This document shows positions 9,042-20,717 of a DNA stretch of 38,712 nt, piece after piece. Source of the DNA: Chrysochromulina parva (Eukaryota > Haptophyta > Prymnesiales > Chrysochromulinaceae); NCBI GenBank assembly GCA_002887195.1, contig PJAB01000133.1:1-38712 (forward strand), in the 5' to 3' direction. Under the pieces are notes generated by a model, which was given only the letters and a program-made list of their open reading frames with translations, made no database searches and was not told the DNA's origin. A program made the translations under genes and the position numbers. Every line of letters begins with the position of its first letter. Positions within the stretch are counted from its first letter, which is position 1.

Positions 9042-10787
9042 TCACCAACCAGTCGGCCAGCCTGAATGGTAAGTGCCATAGCCTTGCACCAAGGTTGATT
9101 CCTCGCTGCCCTTCAGTACCTCAAGAGCGGCTGATTGCTGCCCGTCTCTCGCGGCCAATGCCTGCTCCACGACGTGCACGACCATTTGCGGATGGATCGC
9201 GTCATAGGAGCCGTTGGGAGACTCGGAGACGATAATGAAGTAGAGCAGAGCAAACACGGAAGCGTAGCCTGCGTACAGAGCGGAATTGGTCATACCCGTC
9301 TTTCCCGGATTCGGATGTCCTGACACGAACTCAATCACGGCCGCGCCCTCTTGGCAAAAGATCATATTCGATTGTTGCGCGCCGTGCGGACCAACGACCA
9401 CTGCGGCTTCCCAAAATGCTCTTGCCTGTTCGACGTACGGCTCCGTGCCCAAAAACTCGTGCACGCGCCATCTTGTACTTCCTGAGAAGCGCGCGGAGAT
9501 TGCAGCCATGATGCCCTTCTGATTCTTGACGCTGCGCCCGCCATGGCATCTTGCAACTGGAGCCGCGCTCCTATTTGATGTGGCCGGTCGTTCACACAAG
9601 TTGCGATTGAGCACGAGGATTCTGGATGGGAGTGGAGGTTGTCTTGGTGGATCCGTGAGTGGACCCGAAGATGGGACGCGGCTTAGGCGTGCATGGAAGG
9701 CCTCGCGCAGCTTGAGCACGTGCCAAAAGTTCCTGTACACACTTGGGCTGCAGTCGAATGTGGCGCGGTCAAGGTGCACGGCTGGACCCTCCCACTGCCT
9801 CACGTACGGATAGTGCTGCAGTTGATCGACGCTTATTCCCAGAAGCTCGAGCATGTTGACAAGAATGGTGGCTGGCCCGTTGCCGAAGAACCCGTCCACA
9901 CATGTCCTGCTTCTCATGTTGAGGTAGGCCTGGGTGCCGTCGGCAGGAATGCACAAATTCTCGAGCAGCCGCACTCGAGAGACCAACGAGTGATGCTTCC
10001 GGCTCAGCAGGTCGAGCGCGAACGCCACCGATCCAAGCGTCTCGTAGAGCGTGTGGTAGTACGCGATACCCATCAGGTTGCGCCCGATCACGGCGTGTCC
10101 TCCACACGAGACTACATTCGTGGGGCGCGCGTTGCAGTTGTGAGGGCACGCCTCATCGTGCGCTCGCTGCTCAGACACAACCTCGGGGGGCAGATAGTAA
10201 GTCGAGCCGTTGGCGCTTTGCATGCGGCGTGCGTGACCCCAGACGAGGACGTCCTTCAATGAGCAGACCATCGGCTTGAAGCCTTGGAGCTGCTCGATGC
10301 ATGCTGCTTTGCGAGCGCGTCGGCTTGCGACCTGCTCGGAAGTGGGTTGCTCACGACTCGAAACCCATGATGACGGCGCGTACTTCCGAGCAAACAAAAT
10401 GCGTGCGCGGTCGCTCCACCACGAGGTGTTCAGCGCATGCGTTGGTGGTGCAAGATGAATTCGGATCCCATCGCAGGCACGCTCTAGGTGGCGGAGACCA
10501 ATTCCAGCTGGGAGCGTGTCCTTGCTCCGATGCTGTTGCCATCGACCCGGGTTCCAGTCCACGCGCGCTTCTGGAAGGCATGCATTGTGTGCGGCCGTGG
10601 GCCTTGCAAATCGACTGCTTCTGCACTGCTCCGCACCAAAGGAAGGCATGTAGCTCGCAAAGCGTCTGCTGCTGTTTGCGAACACTGCGGTGGCATGCGG
10701 ACCGCGCCAGCTTTGCATTGGGTATTTGGTGAGTCCTGGGCATGGGCAGGAGGCCACACCAGATGGGCACCACGCTTGAGGCGCCAT
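9042..10787 (-). CDS. Glycosyltransferase family 61-like protein
   Basis: The 581-aa protein resembles GT61 (DUF563) enzymes, which transfer xylose, arabinose or GlcNAc to glycans or proteins in the secretory pathway. The C-terminal half shows the family pattern: HTLYETLGSVAFALDLL, RILVLNR, a helix ahead of the nucleotide-sugar site (VHEFLGTEPYVEQARAFWEAAVVVGP), and the hallmark HGAQQSNMIF followed by GAAVIEF near residues 465-490. Many cysteines and potential N-glycosylation sites (NGST, NTSW) fit a lumenal enzyme. The first 150 residues have no clear signal peptide or anchor, so an upstream leader exon may be missing, or the enzyme may start at an internal Met. Donor sugar and acceptor cannot be predicted. 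Confidence 0.75.
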   Translation of the reverse strand: MAPQAWCPSGVASCPCPGLTKYPMQSWRGPHATAVFANSSRRFASYMPSFGAEQCRSSRFARPTAAHNACLPEARVDWNPGRWQQHRSKDTLPAGIGLRHLERACDGIRIHLAPPTHALNTSWWSDRARILFARKYAPSSWVSSREQPTSEQVASRRARKAACIEQLQGFKPMVCSLKDVLVWGHARRMQSANGSTYYLPPEVVSEQRAHDEACPHNCNARPTNVVSCGGHAVIGRNLMGIAYYHTLYETLGSVAFALDLLSRKHHSLVSRVRLLENLCIPADGTQAYLNMRSRTCVDGFFGNGPATILVNMLELLGISVDQLQHYPYVRQWEGPAVHLDRATFDCSPSVYRNFWHVLKLREAFHARLSRVPSSGPLTDPPRQPPLPSRILVLNRNLCERPATSNRSAAPVARCHGGRSVKNQKGIMAAISARFSGSTRWRVHEFLGTEPYVEQARAFWEAAVVVGPHGAQQSNMIFCQEGAAVIEFVSGHPNPGKTGMTNSALYAGYASVFALLYFIIVSESPNGSYDAIHPQMVVHVVEQALAARDGQQSAALEVLKGSEESTLVQGYGTYHSGWPTGW

Positions 10788-11127
10788 GGCCTACAAAAGA
10801 TCTTGATCTTGTGTGGATTCGCATGCGGAACGGTCCTTTTAGGCCGCGTGTGCATGCACACCGCTCGGGTTTTGACCAAGTGTCCAAGAGTCTCTTTGAA
10901 TACATTTTGTGCAGCAACCTGTAGCAACCTGTATCACATCAGTCACACACATCCAGTCCAAATCGCATTACGTTTTCACTTTATAAACGGCTCCAGATCG
11001 CCAGCACCGCAGCAGTCCGAAGAGATACGCAGGAAGAAGATGCGGTTGTGCCGCAGCCCGCACAACACGCGCGCGAGCGAATCCCATTATGCAGACACCC
11101 AGCGAGACTGGCCGGACATCGCCGTCG
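10788..11127. other. intergenic region between two minus-strand genes
   Basis: 340 bp between the NUP188 stop and the GT61-like start; it should contain the GT61-like promoter and the NUP188 3' UTR. Long open frames overlap it on both strands but show no homology. No repeat or RNA gene was recognised. Confidence 0.4.
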
Positions 11128-14100
11128 CTATCGCCGAAGCGCATCATCGCTCTCATAGTCGTCAGCCGAGACGAGCTTTGCTGCAGCACGGTCAGCAGTG
11201 ACGAGCTTCGCTGCTGAGACGCGACGGAGCACCGCCTCTTGCACCTCGGCATAGACCTCGGCCACCGGGATGAGCACCGCCTTGCGCGTCGCGGGATCGT
11301 GCATGCAAACTTCATCCATGACTGCCTCGACACTTGCCAACAGGTACTTGGACGATTCAGCACTGCCCTCGAGCTCCTCCAGCCACTGCTCGAGCTCCGA
11401 GACGTGCTTGTCGAGCTCTTGCTGCATCACCTCTTCCGCCTCTTCGAGCGGCACGAGGCGGCTTCCCGGCACGATCAATTCTTGCGGCGCACCTTTGGTT
11501 TTATTCACGCCTCGGTGACTCGGACCAGCCACGTGAATTGTGTACGTACGCAGCATCGGGTCGTCGTAGTGCTTCTCTTTGGAAGACGAGGGCTGGACAG
11601 TGGCGATGCCTCGGGAGCGAGTTCGGTCGTCCAAGTACCAGCAACGGCATCCCACGGACAGCACGGACGCTGGTGGCGGAGCTCCCGCACTCCGGACCTG
11701 CACGGTCGCAAGCGCCATGGCACTCTTGAGGATACCCAGCTGGCTGTCGGCCGTCTGCAGCAAGATGGCGCTGTGCACGTGAAGGCACGTCTGAGCTGCC
11801 GCAATGAGGCTCGAGCGCGCGGCGCCGATCGCCGAGGAGCGCTGTGCGCGCATCATCCCAGGGAATCGCAGCGCAACGTCCTGCGGCGGGCACAACCAGC
11901 GGAGTGCTGCGCACAGTGCGGAGCGTAGTGCAGATTGGCCTCCCAGCTTCGTCAACCAATCGACGCAGAGCCCAGCTTGCACCTCGGGGCTGCCTAGGGC
12001 ACTCACTACTGTGCACAAGCTGCCCTGCAAAACGGCCGCAACACGGGCCCAGTAGGCCGAGCCGCAATCAGACGGGCGTGCGATGGCCAACCCCCCTAGA
12101 GCACGCAACGGCCCCAACCGCCCAGGGAGTGGTCCTCCCGACGGCAGCCGGGCGGCGAGCGCTCTCTCCTCTTTGCTCGTGGGCGGCACCGCGCGTTCAA
12201 GCTCCTCAGGCGCAAGCATGAGCATCTCACAGATGCTCTGGAGCGGTTGGCGCACGAACTCGTGAAGCGGCTGACCCATTCTCGCTACAAGCTGCCCGCC
12301 CGCGAGCCGACACACTTGCTCGAGCAGTTGCAGCGCAGCGCGCTGCTCACGAAGAGCCTCCAAGCTCTTGTCGCCAGCGGCCGAAGCGCGAAGTCGATCG
12401 CGCTCGCGCACGATCAGCTCCAGAGCCTGCGTAAGTGCGCCGCGCGCGGCCAGGCTGCTCGCATTTCGCAGCGCGCCGGCGGCGATGGCGAGCATCATGT
12501 ACCACGCGCGATGCTCGGGTATGGGTTCGCCCCCGCTGCTGTACCGCCGACCTTCGGGATCGCGGCTTGGCAAGGTCGCCAAGAGACGCGACATCAGCCC
12601 AGCAGACAGAAGCTCGTCTGCAAGGTGGGAGGTCGCGACTAGCGCCAAAAGGGAAGGCAGCAATGAAGGCACGTGTCCAATGGACTTGGACCTGCCTTGG
12701 ATGGCGTCCAGGATCCCTCGCGTCGCCATCGGAGTGTTGACGGGTTGCGTGGCTGGCAGCAGGTGAGCGAGAATGCCGACGCGAACTGCGAGAGGCTCCC
12801 CTTGTAATCCTGCCGAGCTGAGGGAAAGAGTCACACGCGGGACCAACTCGTCCAGGGCTGCACACACGGATTCACGTCCAAGGCCGAGATCCTCTTCCAA
12901 GGTCTCGTCCAAGCTCCGGATCGAGCCGAGGAGCTGCAGCAGACTGCACAGCAGCGACGTGCTGAGTGGGGAGACGCGCTCGGGGAATGCGCCCAGAAGC
13001 GCTTGCGCGATGCCGTCTCGAAGCTTCACAGCATCTCGACCGTCGAGCAAGCACATACTCCCGACCATCCCCCCTGGGCCGCAACGCTCGGCTCTGCACA
13101 GGAGCCGCAGTGAAGCCAGCAGAATGGTGGCGGCGGCGTAGCAGCGAGAGCCGCTTGGATCGGTGAGAACATGGGAGGCGAGGCCCTCACCCAGGGACAG
13201 TACGAGTGCACGCAATGCACGATGCAGACGGGGGTCGTCGCCAGGAGCCACAGGGCCCATGCTTGAGGGCCAGAGAATCGCGCACAGAGCCTGCGGGGCT
13301 CGCTCAATGAGGCGACCTTCGGTGTCGCTGAACCAGCCGTGGGGATCGAGACGGCGCTTGTGCTGGCCGCCTGACAGAGAGATGAGGAAAGAGCATCTCA
13401 TCGGCGGCCCCGTAGTGCAAACTTTAAGGGTCGACGCCGAGCTGCCCGACCCCTTCGGCGATGCTTGCTCGTGGTGGAGCGCCAGGGCAAGCACAGCCAT
13501 CACTTCTTGCACGTGCGCGGCGCGCCTATCGAGAGCTGCGGCGGCGTCCTCGCTCTTGCTCTTGGTCAAGATACGCTGCTGCTGCTCAAGATGCGATTCC
13601 TCGCGCGCAAGCAGAGCGCGGACGGCGGCCAAGGCGGCCGAGGCGGCGGTGCCGGCAGTTGAGGCCGGCGGCTCGGCAGCCGCCATCGCCTCTGCCGCCG
13701 CTCGCTCCAGTGCCTGGACCGCACTGTTCAGTGACACCATGGCAGCTTGGCGCGAAGGATCCGCCTCCGCGGCTCCTTGATCGGCCAAGCCCGAAGCTTG
13801 GAATGAGTTGAGCAAGTTGAACAGCCGCGAGCTGACTTCAAGACGGGCCCCAAGGACACTTGCGGGCTCCTTGGCGTCTGCACGGTGCTGCTGGCACTCG
13901 GAAAGGGCAGCAACACATTCGTCGAAGCGCTTATTGACAAGAGCGTCGATCACTTTGGCGACGCCAGCTGCGAGGCTCTGTTCAGCCGTTGCCGCACGAG
14001 CTCGAACGCGCCGCAACTGCATCAGAAGAGAGGAGTGCACCTTTTGAGCGGCGTTCCAGGCGGCGGGCGAAGAGAGTGCGGCGGTTTCCAACCAGCGCAG

Positions 14101-17100
14101 AAGCGCAGCCCGGTCGGTGGACGCTGGCGAGCTCTGTGGGGCCTCCTCGGGAGTACGCGAAGCGCGGAGTGCCATCGCTTGCTGCGCCATGCTCCCCCTC
14201 GCACACGCGAGCTGAGCCAGTGCGAAATGCATGTGCTTGTGGCGCACCTCGAGGCGTCGACTCGTCTTAAACACCGCCTTGAACTCCTCAAGCGAGATCT
14301 TCCCATCGCCGTCCGTGTCGTGCTGGTCAAGGATCGTCTTCGCCTCTTCGATGGTGACGGGTTTGCCAGCTTTGGTGAGTGCTTCTTTGAGCTCTTTAAC
14401 ATCAATGAGACCGTCGCCCGACGTGTCCATCGACTTGTAAAAGTGCTCGGACAGCTCCTTGTCCGTGATCGCCCCACGCTGGCTCCCGTCGCCGATTGGC
14501 ATCGAGGCGACTTTGGCCAGGGACTGCGCAGCTCCCAGGTCCAGTTTGCCCGTACCCTGACCAAGTGACGAACCTGTCTGCCCCATCCCCGCCGATGTGC
14601 CGGCGCTCGAAACGACGCCTCGATAGACGGCGTCCGAGTCCAGGCGACGGCGTGCCGAGTTCGCTTCTTGTTCGGCCGTTGCGATGGCGCTCGTAGAGCC
14701 GTACAGCATCGTGGAGGGATGCACTTGAGCGGCCAGCGATCGCAGTTCATCGGGCGATTCGTGACCATCGTGAAGATCCGGCGGCGCTGTGGCACTGTGA
14801 TTCTTGAGTAGCTGATTACGTTCATTGAGATTGGCGATGGCCTTGCTGATCGTGCTTTGAGCCTGTGGCGAGGCCAGCGGAGATGACTTTGGCTCCTTGA
14901 TGGCGTTGAGGCGTTTGGCCACGTGCTGAGCGAGTTCATGCAGCAGTCCGACGGACTTGCCGTCCATGCGATCTAAAGACGGGTGGAGGGATGCCACTAA
15001 GCGCCACGGAAGCGCGTGCTTCCGAACTGCCACCACCGGGTGGAGGGCGAGTGTTTGCTGAGCGAGCAGCTCTGCTGCGGCGCTCAGTGTCTCCGCGTGG
15101 TGCTGCAGCTGTCGCTCATCCGAGCATTCTTGGATCCAATCGGCCTGATCCCTGGCGAGCTCGCGGATACGAGACTCCATGAGGCTTTCCACAGGATTCC
15201 TCTCGCTGACGCCGCTCAGCCAGCCCGGCGTGTGGTCTGGTTCGTCGGTAGATGTGGACGCCGTCGGGCTTGCAATCGGGCTTCGCCGAGAAAGCATGGT
15301 GATGAGCCCACACCAACTCTTCACCATAGCAGCGTGGGCCCCGAACGCAAGCCCCGCTGCGTCTGCCCGAGATGCTGCTCGCACGAGACGTCCCGCTGCG
15401 TCTGCACGAGATGCTGCTTGCACGGGAGCAGCCACCTGCATGGCGCGGCTGCTCGTCGACCGATGCGCACTCACTGCTGGCTGATACGCCGCAAGCTGCT
15501 CGAGCGGCCGGTCCCGCTGCCGCTGCTCCAACGGGCCGCTGCTCCAGGTGCCCTCTACATCGCCCAGCACAGCGGGCATCGGGTCGTCATCAAGCGCTGT
15601 CTCAGCGACCGTCCGGTCCCGAGGGCGCCAGTGATCAGGGCTGCCATGAAAAGCTTCGAACTCAGCGTCGAACTCAAACTCAGCGTCCTTCAGACGCCAT
15701 GCGCGCACCTGCAGCGTTTCGATATCAAACAGTGGCACCGACGAGAGGAGGCGTTGGCGACCACCTGCCCAGAGCTCATACAATGCGCACGCTGGCAGCT
15801 CCTCCTCATCTTGCATCCAGGATGCATCCACACGAGGATGCACTCGGGCGCACGGCACAGCCAGGTTGGGAAGCATCGCCACAGGCGCCGGCCCGCCGCT
15901 GAGATTCGCGGCGTCGTAGCCCAACGAGTCGTGCATCCGTTGCACCTCACGGCTGAGTACCTCTGGCTGAGAGCGCGTCGCGGCCATGATCATCGCATTC
16001 GACAACTCCTCGGCGCCAGATGGGAGCTTGTCCGTCGAGGAGTCCGACGAGGCGTGAGGAGCCAGCCACTGCAGTGTCTTCTCAAGCAGCGTTGCCGCAG
16101 CTGGAGCAAGCGCCATATCCTTGATATGGACAACTGGCACTGCAAGCGCGATTTCTTGCGTGAGGATGTCGATGGCAAGGGCATGGCAGAGCCACGTCTG
16201 CCCGCGGACTATGCCAGACGAGGCGCCGAGCGTCCGAGGGAATCGCACGGACGCGCCGAGCGAGCGCCAGAAGAGGTCGCTGCTGCGTAGGAGGCGGAGC
16301 ACAGTTGAGTGCTCAGCTGGGCGACGAAAGAGCTCGCGGATCAGAGCCAACGCCTGCAGGCAAAGTCCCTCGACCAGTCGTAAGCCATGGGTGTAGCCGC
16401 AGCTTTGGGGGACGACGGCCATGGATCCCACAAGGAGCACAAAGGGCCCCAACGGCCCCAACGGCCCTTTGTGCAAATCCGCACCGTCCGCGGGCTGCTT
16501 TTGGCCGTTTTTGGCCGATGCGTTACCCTCAGCCTTGGCCGCCTCCTTTTTGGCCGCCTCCTTTTCGGCCGCCGCCTTATCGGCCGCCGCCTTCTCAGCC
16601 GCCGCCTTCAGCTCCTTCCAGGGCTTCCACACGCCACCCAACCGCGCGGCGGCAGTTGGTGACGTCGATCGAGGCGCGCAGCGCTCGAGCTCCGCTGGCC
16701 GGTCAGTGATCCACCCCGCGTGTCCCTCGAAGTCCACGGTCACCTTGCCGGCCTTGACCTCCTTGACTGTGCCTATCATATCCTTATTCACCGAACCCCA
16801 CCCCGTCTCAGGCTCCTCGCATGCATCGTGGACTTTCACCGTCTCTCCGGGCCAGAGCCCGCCTCGGCAGAGCGCATCGAACAGCTGATGCTGGGACTCG
16901 GCAGCGGCGCCGAGCAACTGTAAAGCCGCAGATGCGCAGTCGGCCGCCACCGAAGCTTCGAGACACGTCTCGTCCGCGTACAGGGTGCCAACGCTGTCGT
17001 TCATGGCGACAGGCCGGAAGTAGTAGGAGCCCACCTTGACAAAATCTTGTCGGCGCAGCTTGGGGCCGAGCCCGAACTCTGCGAATTCTTCGCCACTGAA

Positions 17101-20100
17101 CTCGGTCTTCTGCCGCAGCGCAGCCACGAGGTCCACGCTGTTGAGCTCATTGCCCTCACTGGGCTTTGACGTGCCGACGTTGCTCCACTTCAAGCCCAGA
17201 GGAGTGGCTGAGGTGAGCCAGTCCTCGAGCGTGTAAGAGAGCGAGGCATCGAGCGGGCTGAGGTGACGCAGCAGCTCCGCTTCCGCTGGCGCTGCGTGGA
17301 AAATGAGGGCGAGGCAGCGAGCTGCAAGCGGGCCAATGCTTGCCACGTCGACGGGACACAGCGGCAAAAGCACCTCGAGCCTGGCCACATCATGGACTTC
17401 GGTCAGCGAGGGTGACAGGTACTCGCTCGTCTCCTCCATGTCGCGCGCAATCTCGACCAGCTTATCGTGCAGCAGCATGCACGTGGCAAGGCACCTTATC
17501 CCCGAGCTGGGCCCAGGATGCAGGAAGGCATCGTGCAAGCTGTGGCGGCGGCCATGCGTCGCCTGCAGCAAGCGTGCCAGCAGGCCGAGCGTGCCGGCGA
17601 GCACACGCAGCATGGCGTGTGCGTCGCGTGCGTCTGCAGCGTCAAAGGCGGCTGCCACACCCCACTGCTGCCGCAAGTGCAGCTCGGCTTGCAACGGACC
17701 TGTGACCCAGCGTAGCACGTCGAAGAGGCCCTCGTGCGCAACGCCGCTACCAAGGAGGAGGTTGGTGACATGCGCAGCAGCCCCACCACCATCATCGAGC
17801 AGTGCTATGAGCATTGCGAGAACTCGCAGCTTACGCTCGTACTGCCAACCCGGCTCGCCACCTCCACGAGCCGGGAGCAAGTGCGCCACCACGAAGTGGT
17901 AAGCGTCGAGCAAAGGCGGCGGGCGCGCGCGGCGCGCTGAGGAAGGTAGCATCGATGCAGAGGCAAGGGTGTGAAGCAGCTGGAGCAGCATTGCGGCGTG
18001 CCGAGCGTGGTCCCGCTCCGGAAGCCACGGAGTGTCGGACCATAGCGACGGAGTCCGCTGGAGCAGCATGGCCAAGGGCTGCGGGCTGTGCTTGGCGAGT
18101 GCTGCCAGCAGCTGCAGAGTCAGCAGCAGAAGAGAGGGATGGGAGCTGTTGAGCGCCGTGCTGAGCACTGGGCTCTGCTCGGTGCCTAGACGCCGCTCGC
18201 GTTGCTGCTCCAGATGAGCGCACAGCGGAAGCAGGCTGACCAGCTCGGCGAGCGGCACTATCGGCGCGAGTGCCTCCGGCGCGTGCGCGAGCAGCGCGAG
18301 GGCCCCGGCCGCCGCGCTCTGCACCGAGTCGCTCGCGGTTGGCCCAGCATGACGAAGCGCAGTGATTGCAGCGCCAAGAATTGGCGCGAGGTCGAGCGGC
18401 TGCTCCGCGGGCAACTTCCACTCGACAAAGGCGAGCGGCTCACCCGTGGACGGGTCCAAGAGACGTCGCCCAAGCGTGCCAGCAGGCAGCCTGTAGTTTG
18501 AGGCCGCGGGGAAGCCGATGGCAGGTAGCGGAACTTTGACCTCGAGTCTGTTTTGAGGGCGTAGCTCGAGCACGCCGCTCGTCTCGCTGTCCACAGGCAA
18601 GGCGGTGCAGACGTTACTGATGTTGCGCGCGTATTTCCACACGTCCTCGGGCGAGTCGGCGCACAGGGCGGCGAGGAGCGCGGTCAGTTGGCGCCCCTGT
18701 GCTGGAAAGCGAGCACTCTCGAGCAGACCGAAGAAGGAGGAATCATCGTTCGCAAACCGCTGGCACAGCTCAGGCCGACCTTCGAGCACGGCCGCGAGGA
18801 GCAGCGCCAGGGTCTCATGGTGCGCTGGCCACCCTCTGTCTGCTGGCCTCTCTGAGGGCCTTCTGTGAGAGATCGAGCCGGGGGCGGCGAGTGCGTCCGG
18901 GCTGCCCGCTGCTCCAGGCGGAGCTCGCGTCCCAGCATGGATGCGCTCTTGTGAGAGCATATCCTTGACGAGCTCGAAGTGCACCCGGCGCGCGATGTCG
19001 GAGAGCTCCTCCTGTGGATCATCCGAGCGGAAGCCGCGCGTGTGCTGGAACAGCTCGAGGCTCCACGCGAAGCCACCCAGAGCCTCGCCGTCGGCGGCGA
19101 GGCTGTCTACCTGCTCGTCAAAGCGCTCATCTTCGGGCGCCACCTCCAGGACGACGACGCACCACGCAAGGAGCAACGCCCCCAGTGCCCTGCCTCCCGC
19201 ATGGACTGCACTTGCATTTCGCCCCTTCTCGAGGAGGTCGGCAATCACCTTTTGATGGCGCTTGAACACCGCCTCCGCGCGCCTGAGCTCGGATGATGGC
19301 GCAATCAGAGAGGCAATCAGAGAGGCAATCAGAGAGGCAATCAGAGAGGCAATTAGCGGCGCGCCTGAGCTCGGGGTGGAGCTTGCAGTAACGCTTCTCG
19401 CACAGCGTCGCGGCCATCAGCGCGAGCGTCGCTAGCTGGGCGCGACGCTCGGCGAGGAGGGTCAAATCCGAAGGACGCACGCCGCCAGGGCGAGCGAGCG
19501 ACGTGCTTGGTAGCCGCGTAGCAAGCGCGCCGGCGCGAACTGCGAGTGGCGCCCCCTCTACTTGCGAGGGCCAGGGGGCGAGCAGTGGCGAGAGTGCCTC
19601 GAGCAACGGTTCCATCGTGGTCGTCTCCTTGCCCACGATGACTTTATGCAGCGCCGAGGGCCATCCTTCTCGAGCGGCGTCTTCTTGATCTGGAAGAAGG
19701 CCGCTGACGAGCGAGTCGGGATGGAGCACGGGCATGTAGTGCAGCAGCACGAGCACTCCGAGTACCTCGCACCGCTCTCTTTCCACGTGCATCGCGAGAA
19801 GCGCCTCCACCTCGCCCAGCCACGTGCACCGCGCATCCTCGACAGCAGCGTCCACAGCAGCGTGGGCGCCCTTGACATTGAGACGCGCCGGTAACCGTGC
19901 CTCAAGGTCCTCCCTCCGGCTGCAGAGCGAGGGTATGACCTTCTTCACCAGGCGCCGTGGCAGCCCACCCTCGAGAAGGCGTGTGACACTTGCACACACA
20001 ATCGAGTGGAGCTCGGAGTTGAAGTTGAAGGCGATGAGGAGCAGCTGGTGAATGCAGCGCAGGAGCAGGCAGCGCTGCTCGTGCGCGTACCGTAGCAGGG

Positions 20101-20545
20101 CTAGCTCCGCGTTGAGGGGCTCGAGCAGCGCGCGTGCAGTAGCGCCGTGTGGGGCCGGCGTGGCCACTGCTTTTTTCTCGAATGCTTGCGCATTGTTGGG
20201 CGCTTCCTTCTTGAAGGAGATGAGCATGCTGTCCGCCGCTGTGTTGTCCATCTGAAGGAGCGTACTGGCCGCGAGCACCTGCGCCCGCTCATCCGCTGGC
20301 AGCTTCTCAAGCCAGTCCGGCGCCTTTGCGTCCTTGGCGAGTGCCGCGAAAGTGGGCCGCGTGGGAGGTTTTTCTGCCGAAGTCTCGCGCTCGAGCGTGA
20401 AAAACGAAGGGTGGGGCTCGAGCGTGCGCAGCAGCTGGTCTTCATGCAGCAGGAGCAACTGTTTGATGGAGTCCTTATCGGTGCCGCGGTGCAGACGGTG
20501 GAGAAGCGTGCGCAGGAACGAGAAGCCGCTCTTTTCTCTCTCCAT
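11128..20545 (-). CDS. NUP188: Giant Nup188-like nucleoporin with EF-hand pair (2 exons)
   Basis: The joined frame codes for 3111 aa, against roughly 1700-2000 for known Nup188, an alpha-solenoid of the nuclear pore inner ring. Exon 1 is 20545-19365 and exon 2 is 19282-11128; joining them reads LHPELRRAEAVFKRHQKV. Nup188-like signals include KLLY-type text at about 640-690 (NYRLPAGTLGRRLLDP and LAFVEWKLP), matching human Nup188's LRIPQGTVGQ...YLVRWEYS, and long helical Leu/Ala-rich repeats throughout. Insertions: an SH3-like repeat with WGSVNKDMIGTVKEV and VTVDFEGHAGW (about 1203-1261), like repeats in Mib/Herc2 or KEG E3 ligases; a Lys/Ala-rich low-complexity stretch (about 1280-1325); and two canonical EF-hand loops, DTSGDGLIDVKE (2013-2024) and DTDGDGKISLEE (2049-2060). 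The start at 20545 (MEREKSGFSFL) is the first ATG giving family-like helical text, 172 bp from the divergent ZEP gene. Assignment to Nup188 rather than Nup205 is moderate. A fusion of two genes cannot be excluded. Confidence 0.7.
14284..14427 (-). other. EF-hand pair encoded inside NUP188
   Basis: Two 12-residue calcium loops with Asp, Asp/Ser, Asp, Gly, Ile and Glu in the standard positions (1, 3, 5, 6, 8, 12) lie 36 residues apart, which is the normal spacing of an EF-hand pair. Helical text precedes (ITDKELSEHFYKSM) and follows (FKAVFKTSRRLEV). It lies in the same open frame as the flanking nucleoporin sequence with no stop between. The interval given runs from the first loop to the end of the second. 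Confidence 0.85.
19277..19374. repeat. 16-bp direct repeats enclosing a 12-bp tandem repeat
   Basis: The 16-mer GCGCGCCTGAGCTCGG occurs at 19277-19292 and 19359-19374, perfectly conserved. Between them, four exact copies of the 12-mer GCAATCAGAGAG fill 19301-19348, followed by a decayed partial copy. On the minus strand each unit supplies a CTGAT, a branch-point-like word. Confidence 0.95.
19283..19364 (-). other. probable GC-AG intron in NUP188, flanked by 16-bp direct repeats
   Basis: The nucleoporin frame shifts here. Removing exactly 82 nt restores it. On the minus strand the excision reads CCGAGCTCAG|GCGCGC ... CCGAGCTCAG|GCGCGC, a GC-AG intron. The donor GCGCGC matches the GTGCGC of the other introns with C at +2. 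A CTGAT branch-point candidate ends 22 nt before the acceptor. A frameshifting duplication in a dead or mis-assembled copy is the alternative. Confidence 0.7.
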
Positions 20546-20717
20546 CGTCGAGAGAGCCGCGCAGCGACGAGAGCCGAAGAGAGACGCGAGAGAGACGCGC
20601 AAACGAACGCCGTACTGGGCACAAATCGCCGCGCGCTGCTCACGTCCCGATGTACCGAAACGTCCCTCGACAATTGATTTAGACGCGCACCGAAATCGCA
20701 ATCTCAAACAAAGAGAG
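20546..20717. promoter_or_regulatory. short shared promoter region between NUP188 and ZEP
   Basis: Only 172 bp separate the divergent start codons of NUP188 (-) and zeaxanthin epoxidase (+), so both promoters and both 5' UTRs must overlap here. No TATA box is evident. A small CGAGAG/GAGACGCGAGAGAG-type run lies near 20575-20600. Confidence 0.55.

Noticed and set aside
10351..10917. 188-codon minus-strand frame overlapping the GT61-like start, as a possible leader exon
   Set aside because: It runs in another frame with no signal peptide or homology, and no splice pair joining it to the main frame was found.
13885..14568. 227-codon plus-strand frame over the EF-hand region
   Set aside because: It is the antisense shadow of the NUP188 frame; GC-rich codon bias opens several long frames here.
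15680..15810. A further intron in NUP188 with a CAG|GTGCGC donor near 15700
   Set aside because: No acceptor with a correctly spaced branch point restores the frame; lengths to the nearest AG sites are not multiples of three.
20334..20717. N-terminal extension of the zeaxanthin epoxidase frame by 128 codons
   Set aside because: It lies antisense to exon 1 of NUP188, starts without homology, and the ATG at 20718 begins a leader followed by the FAD motif.
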